Numbered from the stretch's first letter, positions 1 through 8,226 are shown. The stretch: DNA of 64,000 bases from Desulfotomaculum sp. (GCA_016841675.1 JAENYQ010000004.1:51471-115470); one strand, 5' to 3'. The notes: a model not told the origin generated them from the sequence alone. Numbers and translations are program-made.

Positions 1-1331
1 ATGAACTCCCTGGTGGCGGACGGTTCTACATCTCTGAGGGCATTCTTGAAGTCATCCATCTCAACTTCTATGCGGGCCAGGCATTTAGATGAAAAACCCC
101 CTGACCGGTAATCCAGGTCGGGCAATAGCCTGCGCAGGGCCTGCATGGCGGCTTCCCGGCAAAGAGCCCTCAGGTCTGCGCCTACAAAGCCGTTGGTTAC
201 ACCAACAATAGCGTCAAGGTCAACGTCTTTCGTTAACGGCATACCTTGGGAATGGATCTGCAATATTTCATGCCTACCTTCCCTATCGGGCACCCCAATG
301 GTTATCTCCCGATCAAATCGGCCCGGTCTGCGTAATGCACTGTCCAGCGCATCCGGGATATTGGTGGCGCCGATAACCACCACCCGGCCCCGATCACGCA
401 GGCCGTCCATGAGGGCCAGCAGTTGAGCCACCACCCTCTTTTCCACCTCGCCGGTTACGTTTTGCCTTTTGGGTGCAATAGCGTCGATTTCGTCTATGAA
501 AATTATGCTGGGTGCCCGTCTGGCAGCCGTGTTAAAAATTTCCCTCAATTTGGCTTCGCTTTCACCGTAATACTTGTCGATAATTTCCGGTCCGTTGATA
601 TGGACGAAATAAGCGTTGGATTCACCGGCCACAGAACGGGCGATCAGCGTTTTACCGGTTCCCGGCGGGCCACATAATAAAAGGCCCTTGGGTGGGTCTA
701 TGCCCAGGCGTTCAAAAACAGCCGGGTATGTAAGCGGCAGCTCAATCATCTCTCTGATTCGCTGCAGCTCATTTTTTAATCCGCCAACGTCTTCATAGCG
801 CACCCTGACAGCGCTGTCCTGTGCACCATCGGTCGCATCCAGAATGGTAATGCCGGTATTGCCGTCAACCAGTACCACACCACCGGGAACGGTATCAACA
901 ACCAGGCATTCCCGGTGCTTTAAGCCCAGTTGGGCAATTCTCAACTTTTCACCCTTTTTGAGAGGCAAACCCTGTATTGATTGCAGCACGTAGCCGCTGC
1001 TCACCGGCAGTTGGCCGTCCTGGAAGCGCAATAGTACTGTTTGAGCCATTCCTACATCGGCGCCTTGTACAATAACCTGTTCACCCAAGGTGACACCAGC
1101 GTTTTCTCTGGTAATGCCGTCTATCTGTATGATTCGATTGCCCCTGCGGTCAGCAAAAGCCGGCATTACCCTGGCCGATGCTTCTTTTTTACCGCGAATC
1201 AGAATCACTTCACCAACGCGCACAGATAAGTCCTGCATATCACGCGGGTCGATCCTGGCGATTCCCCTGCCAACGTCCCTGGTTAACGCTTCGGCAACTT
1301 TGAGCTGGATGTCTTCTTTCACCGTAACCAT
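1..1331 (-). CDS. CDC48/VAT-type AAA+ ATPase, N-terminal part (cut by window edge)
   Basis: Reading leftward from the ATG at 1331 there are 443 codons with no stop before the window edge, so the C-terminus is missing. Residues 1-90 resemble the CDC48 N-terminal double-psi barrel. An AAA+ D1 domain follows, with Walker A GPPGTGKT at about 221-228, Walker B IIFIDEID at about 276-283 and an arginine-finger region (RRPGRFD). Family members unfold or remodel protein complexes using ATP. The gene starts 20 bases after the Hsp20/GvpH stop and is the last visible gene of the gas-vesicle operon. Prokaryotic gas-vesicle clusters sometimes carry such ATPases, so a role in vesicle assembly or turnover is inferred. 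A second AAA domain probably lies off the window. Confidence 0.9.
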   Translation of the reverse strand, partial: MVTVKEDIQLKVAEALTRDVGRGIARIDPRDMQDLSVRVGEVILIRGKKEASARVMPAFADRRGNRIIQIDGITRENAGVTLGEQVIVQGADVGMAQTVLLRFQDGQLPVSSGYVLQSIQGLPLKKGEKLRIAQLGLKHRECLVVDTVPGGVVLVDGNTGITILDATDGAQDSAVRVRYEDVGGLKNELQRIREMIELPLTYPAVFERLGIDPPKGLLLCGPPGTGKTLIARSVAGESNAYFVHINGPEIIDKYYGESEAKLREIFNTAARRAPSIIFIDEIDAIAPKRQNVTGEVEKRVVAQLLALMDGLRDRGRVVVIGATNIPDALDSALRRPGRFDREITIGVPDREGRHEILQIHSQGMPLTKDVDLDAIVGVTNGFVGADLRALCREAAMQALRRLLPDLDYRSGGFSSKCLARIEVEMDDFKNALRDVEPSATREF

Positions 1332-1351
1332 TCACCATCCGCCAATGTTTT

Positions 1352-1900
1352 CTACTGACCGTCATTGTTGGGGACATTCCTCGAATACCCGCTAACGGTG
1401 TGTCCCCTATCCACTTTATATAGGGTGATTTCCACAATTCCGTTTTTAAAAGCAGAAACGATGTTGTTTTCATCCACCGGCTCAGGGAGTTCCACCTGCT
1501 TTTGGTAATATCTTACACCGTCAGCTTTAATGAACAGAGTATTATCTGCCAACTCCAGATGCAGTTGTCCTTCGTCTACACCGGGCAGTTCGGTCACCAC
1601 CAGTATCCGATCGCCTTCATCAAACACATCCAAAATCGGTTCCCATGATTCGTCAAAGCCCGACTTGCCCTCACCGGCCCGGAAATTTCCGAAGGACTGA
1701 ATGGTAGGGCTCCCCAAGCCGCCGACTCTGACACTGAAGCCGTATGCGCCCTTTAACCCCCTGGCAGTGCTGAATTCCCCGGTTTTTTTACTCTCGCCGG
1801 TTCCCCGGGCGTCCAACTGCTGCACAACTTCCAGCAAATCACCAAACGTTTTGAAGATGTTCCCGATGTTAAAATCAAATGAGTGATCTTTTTTTTTCAT
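1352..1900 (-). CDS. gvpH: Hsp20/alpha-crystallin family gas-vesicle protein (GvpH-like)
   Basis: A 182-residue protein with a glycine-rich N-terminal half and an alpha-crystallin core at about 85-165 (EPILDVFDEGDRILV, ELPGVDEGQLHLEL, NGIVEITLYK). Hsp20 proteins are ATP-independent holdases, and GvpH-type members accompany gas-vesicle genes. The start overlaps the gvpN stop by 4 bases, so the two are translationally coupled. After the last beta-strand, the final 17 or so residues are encoded by a GGGGACA palindromic repeat at 1368-1412, so the native C-terminus has been replaced or extended. The alpha-crystallin fold itself looks complete. Gene symbol is from context; plain hsp20 is the cautious name. 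Confidence 0.82.
   Translation of the reverse strand: MKKKDHSFDFNIGNIFKTFGDLLEVVQQLDARGTGESKKTGEFSTARGLKGAYGFSVRVGGLGSPTIQSFGNFRAGEGKSGFDESWEPILDVFDEGDRILVVTELPGVDEGQLHLELADNTLFIKADGVRYYQKQVELPEPVDENNIVSAFKNGIVEITLYKVDRGHTVSGYSRNVPNNDGQ
1368..1412. repeat. GGGGACA palindromic repeat, copy in the gvpH 3' end
   Basis: Left arm TTGGGGACATTCCTCGA and right arm GGTGTGTCCCCTATCC match the arms of the units at 28214-28397 and in wecB (23444-23527). The central part is shorter here, about 45 bp overall. It lies inside the coding sequence and supplies the C-terminal residues of the Hsp20 protein. Confidence 0.85.
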
Positions 1901-2817
1901 TTTTCCGTCCCGGCACCTCCCTGAGACAGTATCTCCGACAGCATCCGATCGGTTTGATGACGAATTCCTTTGTCCGCTGCCATCACCTCCGACATAAGAA
2001 CGTCATTAACAATTCTACAAAACTTACTGTCAGCCGAAGAGACTTCCACTCCGGAACTGCGGGCTATGGTGGCAATGCGTATGGAACTGCGCACGGAAAC
2101 ATGGCTGTTAACTTCACATTTATTTCTAAAAGCACGAACAATGTTAACTATCAAAGATGATTTTTCATTATCCAAGCCTGACTTGGCCGCAGTAATAGTG
2201 ATTTCTGTTTCACTATCAAACTGATTTATCTCCATGTTGATCATCCGATCCAGAAGAGCTACCTGGGCCCGGTGCACACCAGCATACTCCTCGGGGTTGC
2301 TGGTGAATACGGCACGGAATTCCGGGTGCACTCTCAAGTAGTGGTCTTCCCTCTGCCACCCGGGCAGGCTCAGAGTCTTCTCCTCCAGAATGGACAACAA
2401 CAAGTTGTTAACTTCCGGTCTTGAACGGGTAAACTCGTCGTATACCAGAACCGTACCATTACGGCAGGCAGCAGCAAGCACACCCTCAACCCACTGGTAA
2501 TAAAGAGATTCTTCCATTTCTTGTACTGTATGGATGTAATTGTCAACTTTAGTTTTTTTCCTGTAGCCATAATTGCCGCCCACAAGCTTACTGGATGTTA
2601 TTTCATCGTTACCGTGCAGCAATACCACCGGACGACCTATTTTAGAAGCCAGGTACATGGCCATGGTCGTCTTGCCCGTGCCGGCGGGACCACTGAGGTT
2701 GACAGGAAAATCGGCATTAATGTACGTCAGTGCTCGCTCCACTAAGTCGTCAATATAAGGTGTATTTACAAACCCCTTTAGATTGAGGTTCAGTGGTGAA
2801 AAATGTTCAATTTTCAT
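1897..2817 (-). CDS. gvpN: Gas vesicle protein GvpN (AAA+ ATPase)
   Basis: A 306-residue MoxR/GvpN-class AAA+ ATPase. Walker A is GPAGTGKT at 43-50 and Walker B is VLVYDEF followed by TRSRPEVNNLLL, as in the GvpN family. Sensor and arginine residues follow (TSNPEEYAG). GvpN is needed for efficient enlargement of gas vesicles from bicones to cylinders. The start ATG at 2817 is preceded by GAGGTG. It lies between gvpO and the Hsp20 gene in the same orientation, with the stop overlapping the next start. Length is within the usual range for the family. Confidence 0.95.
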   Translation of the reverse strand: MKIEHFSPLNLNLKGFVNTPYIDDLVERALTYINADFPVNLSGPAGTGKTTMAMYLASKIGRPVVLLHGNDEITSSKLVGGNYGYRKKTKVDNYIHTVQEMEESLYYQWVEGVLAAACRNGTVLVYDEFTRSRPEVNNLLLSILEEKTLSLPGWQREDHYLRVHPEFRAVFTSNPEEYAGVHRAQVALLDRMINMEINQFDSETEITITAAKSGLDNEKSSLIVNIVRAFRNKCEVNSHVSVRSSIRIATIARSSGVEVSSADSKFCRIVNDVLMSEVMAADKGIRHQTDRMLSEILSQGGAGTEK

Positions 2818-2894
2818 GGTTACACCTCGGCAGTAACAAATTTAGCCCAAAAAAATTCCTCAGCAACTTATACTGAGTAATCATCAATAGTAAC

Positions 2895-3161
2895 TTAATC
2901 AGTATTGATACTGGTGGAATTTCTTTCTCGCATGGATTTCCTCTCGAAGGCCGTTATTTCCAGATTATCATCAATGAACACTTCGTACAGAGCCAACAGG
3001 TCATCCCTGGCCCTTTTGCGCATATATTCAACTTCTTCGGCCACTTCGATTTGCACCTTCCAGGAGTCATCCTCACGCGATACGCCTACCACAACGCCAG
3101 GCTTTTGCAGCACATCTTTGAAAAACTGTTCCGCTGTGGCAACCACCTCAATTATCTTCAA
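2895..3161 (-). CDS. gvpO: Gas vesicle protein GvpO
   Basis: An 88-residue protein matching the small GvpO family: the core pattern PGVVVGVSREDDSWKV, then a glutamate-rich strand, then DDLLALYEVFID. GvpO is an accessory protein found beside gvpN and gvpA in bacteria and haloarchaea; its exact role is poorly defined. The likely start is a TTG at 3161, preceded by GAGGG. The gene lies 31 bases after the coiled-coil gene and 77 bases before gvpN. No membrane segment is visible. Another TTG or GTG start is possible. Confidence 0.88.
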   Translation of the reverse strand: MKIIEVVATAEQFFKDVLQKPGVVVGVSREDDSWKVQIEVAEEVEYMRKRARDDLLALYEVFIDDNLEITAFERKSMRERNSTSINTD

Positions 3162-3192
3162 GCCGCCCTCACCCCATATTTAATGGTCTTTT

Positions 3193-3483
3193 TTAGTTTG
3201 AACGTATTTTGTTCAAGGCCTGCAAGGTTTTCTCCCAGCTTTTTCCGGCTTGTTCCCTGTCCCGGGAGATTTCATCCAGCAGCCTGCTTACCTCTTTGGT
3301 TCGGTTTGAGCGGGCCTCATGCAATCTATCCCACATATCCCTGGCAACTTCTTCTCTCCTGGCGGCTACCTGCCCCAGGTAATCCTGCACATAATACCGC
3401 AGTTCTTCCCGGTATTTACGCCTGTCTTCACAATCTTTAACCAGCTTATCTCCGAGTGATTGAAAATCATTAGTTAGAGACAT
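3193..3483 (-). CDS. Small coiled-coil protein of the gas-vesicle operon
   Basis: A 96-residue, highly charged, all-helical protein with heptad-like patterns throughout and no hydrophobic segment. The start ATG at 3483 has GGAGG at a good distance. It lies between gvpA and gvpO in the same direction, so it is almost certainly part of the gas-vesicle operon. I do not recognise it as a named Gvp family. By size and composition it could be an accessory of the GvpP, GvpQ or GvpT type (the helical proteins of Bacillus clusters), but that is a guess from context. Confidence 0.75.
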   Translation of the reverse strand: MSLTNDFQSLGDKLVKDCEDRRKYREELRYYVQDYLGQVAARREEVARDMWDRLHEARSNRTKEVSRLLDEISRDREQAGKSWEKTLQALNKIRSN

Positions 3484-3560
3484 GTTTTATACCTCCAAAA
3501 GTGTTTCAATAAAATAGTTGCTTGAGGCATGCTTGGCATGCCCCAAACAATTACCAGAGG

Positions 3561-3812
3561 TTAATGCGCAGCTACAGCCTCACGATGATGGTCAAATGGC
3601 TCCCGACCTTTGTGAGGAACCGTAAGACCAACGGCTTCAGCGTACTTCAGCCATGTTTCGACGCTGGCGATTACCACCCGGGCTTCAATGGCGAGCAGCT
3701 CAATACCGACCAGGGCTACCCTTACGAAAGCATCAATAACAATACCTTTCTCCAGTATCCGATCCACCACTTCGGCCAGGCTGGAAGCATCAATATCCTT
3801 CTTAATGGCCAC
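3561..3812 (-). CDS. gvpA: Gas vesicle major structural protein GvpA
   Basis: An 83-residue protein with the conserved GvpA core: [14 protein letters not shown], then [15 protein letters not shown], then [19 protein letters not shown]. GvpA polymerises into the ribbed, gas-permeable protein wall of the vesicle. The short C-terminal extension after the core is rich in His, Arg and Glu. The ATG at 3812 follows an AAGG-type site. As the first gene of the operon it is expected to be the most strongly expressed. GvpJ and GvpM are paralogues, but the close match to the GvpA core and the operon position favour GvpA. Confidence 0.96.
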   Translation of the reverse strand: MAIKKDIDASSLAEVVDRILEKGIVIDAFVRVALVGIELLAIEARVVIASVETWLKYAEAVGLTVPHKGREPFDHHREAVAAH

Positions 3813-4038
3813 CTTAATGTCCCCCTTTTATAGTTTATTAACTTACTGAAGAATTGTTCTTCATAAGCATAATATGCAGCAGCAACAATTGTAATCACAT
3901 GATTTCAGAAAAAAATTTAATGAATATCAAATTGCTCAGCAAATTATTCACAAATGAACATCTGTTTCAGATTCGTTGGTCCAACGGGTTTCGTTATTCT
4001 AAATGCCAACTTGATATTCGTTAAAGATTTTGATGCTA
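3813..4038 (-). promoter_or_regulatory. AT-rich leader upstream of gvpA with a short palindrome
   Basis: These 226 bases separate gvpA from the gene upstream and must hold the operon promoter unless there is read-through. A palindrome with arms GAAGAA and TTCTTC lies at 3848-3862, about 40 bases before the gvpA start, and an A/T-rich TATAAA hexamer (minus strand) lies at 3827-3832. No convincing -35 box is spaced correctly from it, so the promoter is not assigned to a sigma factor. The palindrome could be an operator. Confidence 0.3.
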
Positions 4039-4467
4039 TTACAACACGAAAGCATCAATGGAACTGATGGGAATGAACACTTGATCGCCCGCTACGAAGG
4101 GCCTTACCGGCTTCCAGGGTCCATCCTGAATTATAACAGTCCCTACAGTTACCTGGATTAACACGCCGTCGATAATTCTAATTAATGTGCCCGGTACATA
4201 AGAGCCGTCGGCAATGTTATTGGGGAATACAACTATGGGCGAACCAATCAACTTTTTGCCTGTGGCGTTTAGCATATCAGCATGCATTACAGTTGCCTCC
4301 CTATAATTATCAGTATTTCTCATTTGAGATACCACGGACGCATCGTTATCTCCCTGGTCAATAAAAATACTCCTTGAAACAGATTCTCCACGGTAATCCT
4401 GTTCATTTCTGGCGAGGTCATCCCCGCCCCTGGCATCTTCCACTCCACGGGTTAAATCGGTTGCCAT
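4039..4467 (-). CDS. Hypothetical protein, tandem paralogue with extended N-terminus
   Basis: A 142-residue protein of unknown function. The first 55 or so residues are polar and acidic. The C-terminal 80 residues form a beta-rich domain (SPIVVFPNNIADGSYVPG, VLIQVTVGTVIIQDG, PVRPFVAGDQVFIPI) closely matching the product of the adjacent gene. The start ATG at 4467 has GGAAGGAG upstream. No signal peptide or membrane segment is seen. The pair clearly arose by tandem duplication and lies upstream of gvpA on the same strand, so a link with the vesicle operon is possible but unproved. Confidence 0.75.
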   Translation of the reverse strand: MATDLTRGVEDARGGDDLARNEQDYRGESVSRSIFIDQGDNDASVVSQMRNTDNYREATVMHADMLNATGKKLIGSPIVVFPNNIADGSYVPGTLIRIIDGVLIQVTVGTVIIQDGPWKPVRPFVAGDQVFIPISSIDAFVL

Positions 4468-4487
4468 ATTATCACTCCTTCCTGTGA

Positions 4488-4736
4488 TTAAACGAAAGCA
4501 TCAATTGACCGGATAGGAATGAACACCTGGTCTCCCGCTACAAAGGGCCTCACAGGTTTCCAGGCCCCGTCCTGAATCGTGACGGTTCCTACTGCTACCT
4601 GGATCAGCAGATCGCCGATGATTCTCACAATGGTACCCGGCACATAAGAACCGCCGGCAATAGTGTTGGGAAAAACTACAATTGACGACCCTACTTTTTT
4701 ACTAGCAAGTGTTATAATGTTGTAGCTTTCATGACT
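4488..4736 (-). CDS. Hypothetical protein, shorter tandem paralogue
   Basis: About 82 residues from the ATG at 4736, which has GGGAGG upstream; an in-frame ATG at 4775 would add 13 residues but has no ribosome site. The domain (SSIVVFPNTIAGGSYVPG, LLIQVAVGTVTIQDG, VAGDQVFIPI) is the same as the C-terminal half of the next gene downstream, with high identity over about 75 residues. The repeated beta strands suggest a small barrel. Function is not recognised. It lies 20 bases before its paralogue, consistent with co-transcription. Confidence 0.72.
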   Translation of the reverse strand, partial: SHESYNIITLASKKVGSSIVVFPNTIAGGSYVPGTIVRIIGDLLIQVAVGTVTIQDGAWKPVRPFVAGDQVFIPIRSIDAFV

Positions 4737-4897
4737 CATGCCAATTAAAACCTCCCTTGGTATTTTATGGTCCATAATATGCTGGATACTCTTATTTGTT
4801 ACTTGGTCAATAACTAATATTGAAATTTCTCGTCAATCATTGGTAATTATTCATATAATAATCTAACTTAATAAAGAAAACAGATGGGAGTGTAAGT

Positions 4898-6148
4898 ATG
4901 CAAAGGATAGTTCTTGACCCGGGGCACGGTGGAGAGGACCCCGGTGCTGTAAGCGGGCAATACCGTGAAAAACATTTTAACCTGCAGGTAGCCGGGGCAG
5001 CCGCCCGGTATATTAACGAACGCTATTCAGCGGCGGTACACTTAACCAGGATCACCGATATCACCGCCGGGCTTGGCGAAAGAGCAGCATACGCTAACGA
5101 ACTACGGGCCAATTTATTTGTATCACTGCACACCAACGCCGGCGGGGGAACTGGTTTTGAGAGCTATGTATATACCAGCGCCGCCAGCGGAACCCAGGTA
5201 TACAGGGACCGGCTGCACGATTACGTGGCCAGGTTTTATGCACTCCACGGCATCCGTGACCGGGGCAAAAAGAAAGCTAATTTTTTGGTTTTACGTGAAA
5301 CAAATATGTCAGCCGTATTACTGGAAAACCTTTTTATCGACAATAACAACGACCTGGCACTGCTGAACCGGCCTGATTTTATACAACAACTTAGTGAGTA
5401 TATCAGCGAAGGTATAGCACAGACCCTTGGCCTAGATAAAAGAATTGAAGGCACCGGAATTGTTCCCGCCCGGGCGGTAACCACAACAGAACCCGACCAG
5501 GCCAGGCAGTTTTTAAAGGCCAAGAACCCTGCCGCACCGGATTATATAGATATCTACGTTAAAATGGGAGGAATTTACCGTATCAGGTGGGACGCTGTTT
5601 TCGCCCAATCCTGCAAGGAGACGGGCTTTTGGAAATTTGGCGGTCTGGTCCGGCCTGAGCAGTATAATTTTGCCGGGTTGGGATCCTTTGACGGCAACGA
5701 AGGCGCCTCTTTCAAAACGCCCGAGGATGGCATAGAAGCACAATTCCAACACTGGCACGTTTACTTCCACGGGGGCAAACTTCCCACGGGCAGGCCGGAA
5801 CTTGACGCACGGCGCAATGCGGCACTTTCCACGGGCTGGGGCGGTAAACTCAACTATGTTGAGGAGTTGGGGGGTAAGTGGGCACCTGCGCCGGATTACG
5901 GCATCAGTATAGTCCGGGATTATATGGCGCCTTTTGTAGACGGCATCTCTGCAGTTCTCCAGCCTGGACCAGTGCCGGAACCGCAACCCGAGCCCGATCC
6001 GGGTGACAACGGCGGTGGGTGGAACCCGGCTGCCGAGATAGCCCGGCTGCAAAAAGACGGATTCGTGGTTAACGACCACGCACCTGACTCATTTGTCACG
6101 TGGGGAGAATTCGCCACTGTACTCAACAGGTTAAGAGACCAATCATAG
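4898..6148 (+). CDS. N-acetylmuramoyl-L-alanine amidase with second glucosaminidase-type domain
   Basis: A 416-residue two-domain peptidoglycan hydrolase. Residues 1-178 are an Amidase_3 (zinc amidase) domain with VLDPGHGGEDPG, metal ligands H10, E24 and H78 (SLHTNAG) and catalytic E143 (LLENLF). Residues about 218-345 resemble a glucosaminidase or lysozyme-like domain with E241 in CKETGFWKFGG. A Pro/Glu-rich linker and a 40-residue tail follow. No signal peptide is visible although the substrate is the cell wall, so it could act on spore cortex from the mother cell or be released by lysis. It is plus strand, divergent from the upstream genes. Confidence 0.88.
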   Translation: MQRIVLDPGHGGEDPGAVSGQYREKHFNLQVAGAAARYINERYSAAVHLTRITDITAGLGERAAYANELRANLFVSLHTNAGGGTGFESYVYTSAASGTQVYRDRLHDYVARFYALHGIRDRGKKKANFLVLRETNMSAVLLENLFIDNNNDLALLNRPDFIQQLSEYISEGIAQTLGLDKRIEGTGIVPARAVTTTEPDQARQFLKAKNPAAPDYIDIYVKMGGIYRIRWDAVFAQSCKETGFWKFGGLVRPEQYNFAGLGSFDGNEGASFKTPEDGIEAQFQHWHVYFHGGKLPTGRPELDARRNAALSTGWGGKLNYVEELGGKWAPAPDYGISIVRDYMAPFVDGISAVLQPGPVPEPQPEPDPGDNGGGWNPAAEIARLQKDGFVVNDHAPDSFVTWGEFATVLNRLRDQS

Positions 6149-6163
6149 TTCTTCAAAACATAT

Positions 6164-6197
6164 TGGCCCGGGCGTATATTATGTACGCCCGGGGTTA
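6164..6197 (+). terminator. Hairpin after the amidase gene
   Basis: The stem CCCGGGCGTA pairs with TACGCCCGGG across a 7-base loop, starting about 20 bases after the amidase stop and followed by a weak T-rich stretch. A plausible intrinsic terminator for the plus-strand gene. Confidence 0.6.
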
Positions 6198-6344
6198 ATT
6201 ATTGGGTATATTTTCCGCTTTTCATAAAATCGGCTTATCATGGGCGCTTACTTTCACACTTTGTTGGCTGTTGAATAGGATATATCAACAACCAAGTGTT
6301 GAATGGGCAGGTGGCAAAAAGAAAGGAGGGGAAAGAATAACAAA

Positions 6345-6953
6345 GTGACCAGGCAAGAAATTTTTTACGTGGTGTCCCTGGCCTGCCTGGGTTTATTCAT
6401 ATTACTGGGTATCTACATCTGGAAAGGCAGTGCTGTTACCCCCGGCGAAACTGAGTATATCGCCAGCCAGGCCGATGACCTGGCTGATCAAGGGGAGAGC
6501 AAACCGCAGCCTCAGCAGGAATCAAAAGGCAGCGGTTCAGACACGGCGGCGACAACAACAGCTAACCAGGCAACTCCAACAGCGCCCAGCGCCGTATCCA
6601 GCAGCACGCCAAAAAACACCGCTTCGACCACGACCCTTTCGGCGGAGCAAAGTCAAGCACCAAAAGCAACACCCACGGCTAATAACAGTATTATTGTCCC
6701 GGGCTGCAAAGTTGGGGATATTATAACGCTAGGCGACGTCGAAATGGTGGTAACCAAGGCAACAAGCACGCACAAGGTTATAGACATCACCATCACGGGC
6801 AATACCTCCGGCCAGCCGCCCAAACTCGTTTTGGTAGATCAAAACCGAATTATTTATGAAATACCCGCCGATGTGGATATCAATGTGGACGTGACAGAGA
6901 AAGCAGCCATAGAAAAATCCCCGCTGTTCAATGCCAGCCAAAACAAGAATTAA
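6345..6953 (+). CDS. Membrane-anchored hypothetical protein with Thr/Ala/Gln-rich linker
   Basis: About 202 residues from the GTG at 6345, which follows a GGAGGGG site at a longish distance; an ATG at 6303 would add 14 residues but lacks a good site. There is one N-terminal membrane helix (about residues 6-26, VVSLACLGLFILLGIYIW), then a low-complexity Gln/Ser/Thr/Ala linker of some 90 residues, then an 85-residue beta-rich C-terminal domain (KVGDIITLGDVEMVV). The topology places the C-terminal domain outside the membrane. No family recognised. It may form a unit with the preceding hydrolase, or be independent. Confidence 0.7.
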   Translation: MTRQEIFYVVSLACLGLFILLGIYIWKGSAVTPGETEYIASQADDLADQGESKPQPQQESKGSGSDTAATTTANQATPTAPSAVSSSTPKNTASTTTLSAEQSQAPKATPTANNSIIVPGCKVGDIITLGDVEMVVTKATSTHKVIDITITGNTSGQPPKLVLVDQNRIIYEIPADVDINVDVTEKAAIEKSPLFNASQNKN

Positions 6954-6975
6954 AGCCGGTTAAAACCGGCTTTTT
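6953..6975 (+). terminator. Rho-independent terminator, convergent junction
   Basis: AAGCCGGTT and AACCGGCTT form a stem followed by TTTTT, overlapping the stop codon of the preceding gene. It also separates this gene from the convergent aminotransferase gene ending at 6989. Confidence 0.85.
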
Positions 6976-6988
6976 CTTATTTCAACTT

Positions 6989-8098
6989 CTACACCTTGCT
7001 CAGCGCTTCGTCGAGCACCTGGCTCACGTAATCCACCTGTTGTTCAGTAAGCCGGTTAAAAAACGGCAGCGCCAGGGTGGACGAAGCGGCCATCTCGGTG
7101 TTGGGGTAACATCCTTCACGGTAATGAAACAGCTGCCGGTAAAAAGGCTGCAGATGGATGGGCGTAAAGTACGGCCTGCAGTCAATGCCGTTATCTTGCA
7201 GGTAATGCATTACCCGGTCCCGGTTTATCCCCTGTTCCAGGCGGATAACGTAAACAAACCAGCTCATTCGGACCCCCGGAAGAACCCGGGGTAGAATAAC
7301 CCCTTTCAGTCCGCCCAGTTTGGCGTGGTAGGAACGGGCCACCGCTTCCCGCCTGTCCAGGATCTCATCTATCTTTCTCACCTGGGCCACCCCAAGGGCA
7401 GCGCTAAGTTCATCAAGGCGGTAATTATATCCCAAGCGTTCATGGTGCAGCCATAGATTATTCATGCTTCTGCCCTGGTTGCGCATGCTCCTAAACAGGC
7501 CGGCCAATTCCCGGTTGTTAGTAGCAATTACTCCGCCTTCACCGGTGGTTATTTGCTTGTTGGGGTAAAAAGCGAATACCCCCGCATTGCCCATAGTCCC
7601 GGCTTTTTTGCCATTGTAGAGTGAACCGATGGCTTCACAGGCGTCTTCAATTACAGCCAGGCCGTATTTTGCGGCAATGTCCGTTAAGGCATCCATGTCA
7701 ACCGGGTGGCCAAATGCGTGCACCGGCAGTATTGCCTTTGTTTTAGCCGTAATTAACGACTCCACTTGCATTGGGTCTATGTTGAGGGTCTCGGTTTCGA
7801 TATCGGCAAACACCGGCCGGGCCCGCTCGTACAAGACACAGTTGCTGGAGGCGACAAAACTAAAGGGCGTGGTGATAACCTCGTCGCCCTCGCCTATTCC
7901 CAGGGCACTCACTGCCAGGTGCAGCCCGGCGGTGCCACTGCTTACCGCCACTGCGTCCCCAACCCCCAGGTAAGCGGCTACCATCTGCTCAAACCTCTCT
8001 ACCATGGAGCCGATGCTCAAAATGCCACTGTCCAATACCCGACTGACCAGTTCATGTTCCTCTGGTCCGATATCCGGAGACGAAAGAGGTACCTTCAT
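6989..8098 (-). CDS. DegT/DnrJ/EryC1-family sugar aminotransferase
   Basis: A 369-residue PLP-dependent aminotransferase. The Schiff-base lysine is K181 in FYPNKQITTGEGG, with D152 in EDACEA binding the PLP pyridine nitrogen. The TTGEGG signature is typical of C-4 aminotransferases acting on UDP-4-keto-6-deoxy sugars (PglE, PseC and ArnB types). That would fit the CapD-like dehydratase domain at 60983-63757, which could supply UDP-4-keto-6-deoxy-GlcNAc; this pairing is inference. It is the last gene of the first polysaccharide block, 86 bases after the second aminotransferase gene, and the gap holds a palindromic repeat. Confidence 0.9.
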   Translation of the reverse strand: MKVPLSSPDIGPEEHELVSRVLDSGILSIGSMVERFEQMVAAYLGVGDAVAVSSGTAGLHLAVSALGIGEGDEVITTPFSFVASSNCVLYERARPVFADIETETLNIDPMQVESLITAKTKAILPVHAFGHPVDMDALTDIAAKYGLAVIEDACEAIGSLYNGKKAGTMGNAGVFAFYPNKQITTGEGGVIATNNRELAGLFRSMRNQGRSMNNLWLHHERLGYNYRLDELSAALGVAQVRKIDEILDRREAVARSYHAKLGGLKGVILPRVLPGVRMSWFVYVIRLEQGINRDRVMHYLQDNGIDCRPYFTPIHLQPFYRQLFHYREGCYPNTEMAASSTLALPFFNRLTEQQVDYVSQVLDEALSKV

Positions 8099-8130
8099 TT
8101 TTTAACATCCTTCTTTGTATTTAAGTTTTT

Positions 8131-8226
8131 GTTACTATTCAGTAGTCAAAAATACAAAATACTTCACGATAAAAAACCGTTCTCTCATTCTGACTCCTGA
8201 CCTCTAACTCCTGACTCCTGAGCAGC
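8131..8226. repeat. GTTACTATTCAG-type palindromic repeat, copy 1
   Basis: This begins with GTTACTATTCAG and ends with the motif TGACTCCTGA. The same modules in the same order occur at 24022-24088 and 30757-30830, where the far end reads TAGTTAC; here that far arm is not clearly preserved. The repeat overlaps the last codons of the aminotransferase gene starting at 9315, where it encodes the C-terminal QESGVRGQESE. Confidence 0.7.

Noticed and set aside
3848..3900. Considered as a sporulation (SigE/SigK) promoter for gvpA
   Set aside because: A CATATTAT hexamer exists, but the -35 spacing does not fit; not supported.
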